Assembly (NCBI GenBank): GCA_964012875.1 | Contig: CAXGUU010000192.1 | Location: forward strand, 1 to 6,536 | Origin: CAXGUU01 sp964012875 | GTDB lineage: Bacteria; Pseudomonadota; Gammaproteobacteria; Ga0077536 | Length of the DNA: 6,536 nt | Direction: 5' to 3' | Made by a program: the position numbers and the translations under genes | Shown: positions 5,569-6,536 of the stretch, piece by piece | How positions within the stretch are numbered: position 1 is the first letter of the stretch | How the letters are laid out: the number at the start of each line of letters is the position of its first letter | Notes under the pieces: model-generated | Told to the model about the DNA's origin: nothing | Seen by the model: only the letters and a program-made list of their open reading frames with translations | The model's database searches: none

Positions 5569-5937
5569 ATGATTGGATACGTGACCCTTGGAACCAACGA
5601 TATCGATAAAGCAGCAGGATTTTACGATGCCTTGCTCGGCGAAATCGGTGCCAGCCGTGCGATGGAAGGTGAGCGCTTCATTGCCTGGGCTAGTGCGCCC
5701 GGAACACCAATGTTACTCGTGATCAAGCCCGAGGACGGCAGCCCCGCCACAGTGGGTAACGGCAATATGGTTGCCATCACCTGCGATAGCGAAGATCAAA
5801 TCAACAGCCTCCATGCCAAAGCGCTCGAACTCGGTGCAAGCGACGAAGGTGCGCCGGGTCCGCGGGGAGACGGTTTCTATGGCGGCTATTTTCGCGACCT
5901 CGACGGCAACAAGCTGGTGTTCTTCAAACTCGGTTAA
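5569..5937 (+). CDS. VOC family (glyoxalase/bleomycin-resistance fold) protein
   Basis: A 122-residue cytosolic vicinal-oxygen-chelate fold protein with two beta-alpha-beta-beta-beta modules: YVTLGTNDIDKAAGFYDALL (4-23) opens the first and MVAITCDSEDQINSLHAKAL (67-86) the second. GGYFRDLDGNKLVFF (105-119) is the typical closing element. VOC enzymes usually chelate a divalent metal, but by motif alignment the expected ligand positions hold Tyr4 (usual His), Met67 (usual His) and Val117 (usual Glu). The protein may therefore bind ligands or act without a metal. The start is ATG 5569, because AAGGA stands 8 nt upstream of it but overlaps the earlier ATG at 5560. It precedes the MaoC gene by 100 bp on the same strand, probably in one transcription unit. 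The fold is certain; the function is open. Confidence 0.88.
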   Translation: MIGYVTLGTNDIDKAAGFYDALLGEIGASRAMEGERFIAWASAPGTPMLLVIKPEDGSPATVGNGNMVAITCDSEDQINSLHAKALELGASDEGAPGPRGDGFYGGYFRDLDGNKLVFFKLG

Positions 5938-5956
5938 GTACCTGCGCAATAAGTCC

Positions 5957-5987
5957 CGCCGCCGGCCGTTTTCCACGTCCGGCGGCG
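5957..5987 (+). other. strong GC hairpin between the VOC and MaoC genes
   Basis: CGCCGCCGG (5957-5965) and CCGGCGGCG (5979-5987) form nine perfect GC pairs over a 13-nt loop, starting 20 nt after the VOC stop. No U-tract follows, so it is not a standard Rho-independent terminator. It may protect the VOC mRNA end, reduce read-through into the MaoC gene, or be a REP-like intergenic element. Confidence 0.5.
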
Positions 5988-6020
5988 CGGCAACCGCACT
6001 CACATTACAACCACAAGCCC

Positions 6021-6025
6021 GGAGG
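6021..6025 (+). promoter_or_regulatory. ribosome binding site of the MaoC-like gene
   Basis: GGAGG is a perfect core Shine-Dalgarno sequence, 12 nt before the ATG at 6038, slightly farther than usual. It supports this start over the much longer upstream extension of the same frame, which would overlap the VOC gene. Confidence 0.65.
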
Positions 6026-6037
6026 CTGCAGCGATCA

Positions 6038-6487
6038 ATGTCGCAACATCCGATCTATTTCGATGACCTATCGGTTGGCGATCGTTTCGACCTTGGTCCC
6101 TATCACGTCACTCGGGACGAATTGCTTGAGTTCAACCAACGCTGGGACCCGCTACCGATTCATACTGATGATCATGCTGCGCGGGCCAAGGGGCTGCGCG
6201 GCATCACGGCGTCAGGGCAGTACACGCTTTGCATCAAGCAGGCGATGCTTAATCTCGCGCCCTGGACAGATGCAGTCATCGGCGCGCTCGGCTTCGACGA
6301 GCTGCGCTTTCCGCATCCCGTTTATCCGGGCGACGACATCAGGCTCAGTATCGAATGTATCGACACACGACCCTCGCGTAGCAAACCCGACCGCGGCATC
6401 GTCAAATTCCTGTTCAAAATGGTCAACCAGGATCAGATCGAAGTATTGAGTTACCTCGATACCGTGATGTTTTCCAGGCGAACTTAA
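6038..6487 (+). CDS. MaoC-like (R)-specific enoyl-CoA hydratase/dehydratase
   Basis: A 149-residue single-hotdog protein of the MaoC family, which adds or removes water at enoyl-/3-hydroxyacyl-CoA or related thioesters in the cytosol. FDDLSVGDRFDLGPYHVTRD (8-27) is the usual entry. FNQRWDPLPIHTDDHAA (32-48) holds the catalytic dyad, Asp37 and His42, in the expected DxxPxH arrangement, and GLRGITASGQYTLCI (52-66) is the conserved loop and helix after it. HPVYPGDDIRLSIECIDTR (93-111) is the late strand region. The length fits a stand-alone single-domain member. The frame stays open upstream to 5771, but that part overlaps the VOC gene and reads as low-complexity shadow, so the start is taken at 6038 after GGAGG. 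It probably shares a transcript with the VOC gene. The true acyl substrate is unknown. Confidence 0.9.
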   Translation: MSQHPIYFDDLSVGDRFDLGPYHVTRDELLEFNQRWDPLPIHTDDHAARAKGLRGITASGQYTLCIKQAMLNLAPWTDAVIGALGFDELRFPHPVYPGDDIRLSIECIDTRPSRSKPDRGIVKFLFKMVNQDQIEVLSYLDTVMFSRRT

Positions 6488-6501
6488 GGCCTGTTGACCT
6501 T

Positions 6502-6515
6502 CCGGACTTCTCCGG
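6502..6515 (+). terminator. small hairpin after the MaoC-like gene
   Basis: CCGGA and TCCGG pair across CTTC, 14 nt past the MaoC stop. The stem is 5 bp and no T-run follows before the window ends, so termination is only possible, not shown. Confidence 0.25.
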
Positions 6516-6536
6516 GGACCACACGACAAACCCCTT

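Noticed and set aside
5771..6037. Long N-terminal extension of the MaoC-like frame (89 extra residues)
   Set aside because: It overlaps the well-supported VOC gene, has Ser/Arg-rich shadow composition, and GGAGG marks a start at 6038.
1..6536. tRNA, rRNA, CRISPR array, insertion sequence, toxin-antitoxin or phage genes
   Set aside because: No cloverleaf, spaced direct-repeat series, terminal inverted repeats, transposase or integrase motif was seen on either strand.

Overview
This 6.5 kb window is gene-dense bacterial DNA with moderately high GC content. Intergenic gaps are short, Shine-Dalgarno sites are ordinary where present, and both strands are used. The gene families (zinc-free quinone oxidoreductase, SnoaL/NTF2-fold proteins, a single-hotdog MaoC dehydratase, a VOC protein, MFS exporters, an alpha/beta hydrolase) suggest a proteobacterium with an accessory catabolic or detoxification repertoire. 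That placement is an impression from protein style. There is no rRNA, tRNA, CRISPR array or recognisable mobile element.

Layout. (1) 1-424, plus strand: C-terminal part of an alpha/beta hydrolase cut by the window edge. (2) 447-3649, minus strand: three genes read leftwards in the order SnoaL-like protein, Fsr-like MFS transporter, YnfM/DHA1-like MFS transporter. They are separated by 90 and 179 bp gaps that carry hairpins and dyads. (3) 3650-3761: a divergent control region with a nested dyad and a 14-codon ORF that abuts the next start. (4) 3762-4769, plus strand: an NAD(P)H:quinone oxidoreductase-like MDR enzyme with a G-quadruplex motif inside its coding strand. (5) 4909-5343, minus strand: a second, distinct SnoaL-like protein with a good sigma70-type promoter. 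(6) 5569-6487, plus strand: a VOC protein followed by a MaoC-like hydratase, with a strong GC hairpin between them.

How they may work together (inference). Enoyl or enone reduction by the MDR enzyme, (de)hydration by the MaoC protein, two SnoaL-fold proteins of the isomerase/hydrolase/dehydratase superfamily, a hydrolase and two exporters would suit processing and export of a small hydrophobic carbonyl or acyl compound. No regulator and no substrate-specific marker gene lies in the window, so the substrate cannot be named. I see no clear evidence of a wholly new system. The least explained items are the intergenic dyads, the G-quadruplex, the abutting short ORF and the apparently ligand-less VOC protein.
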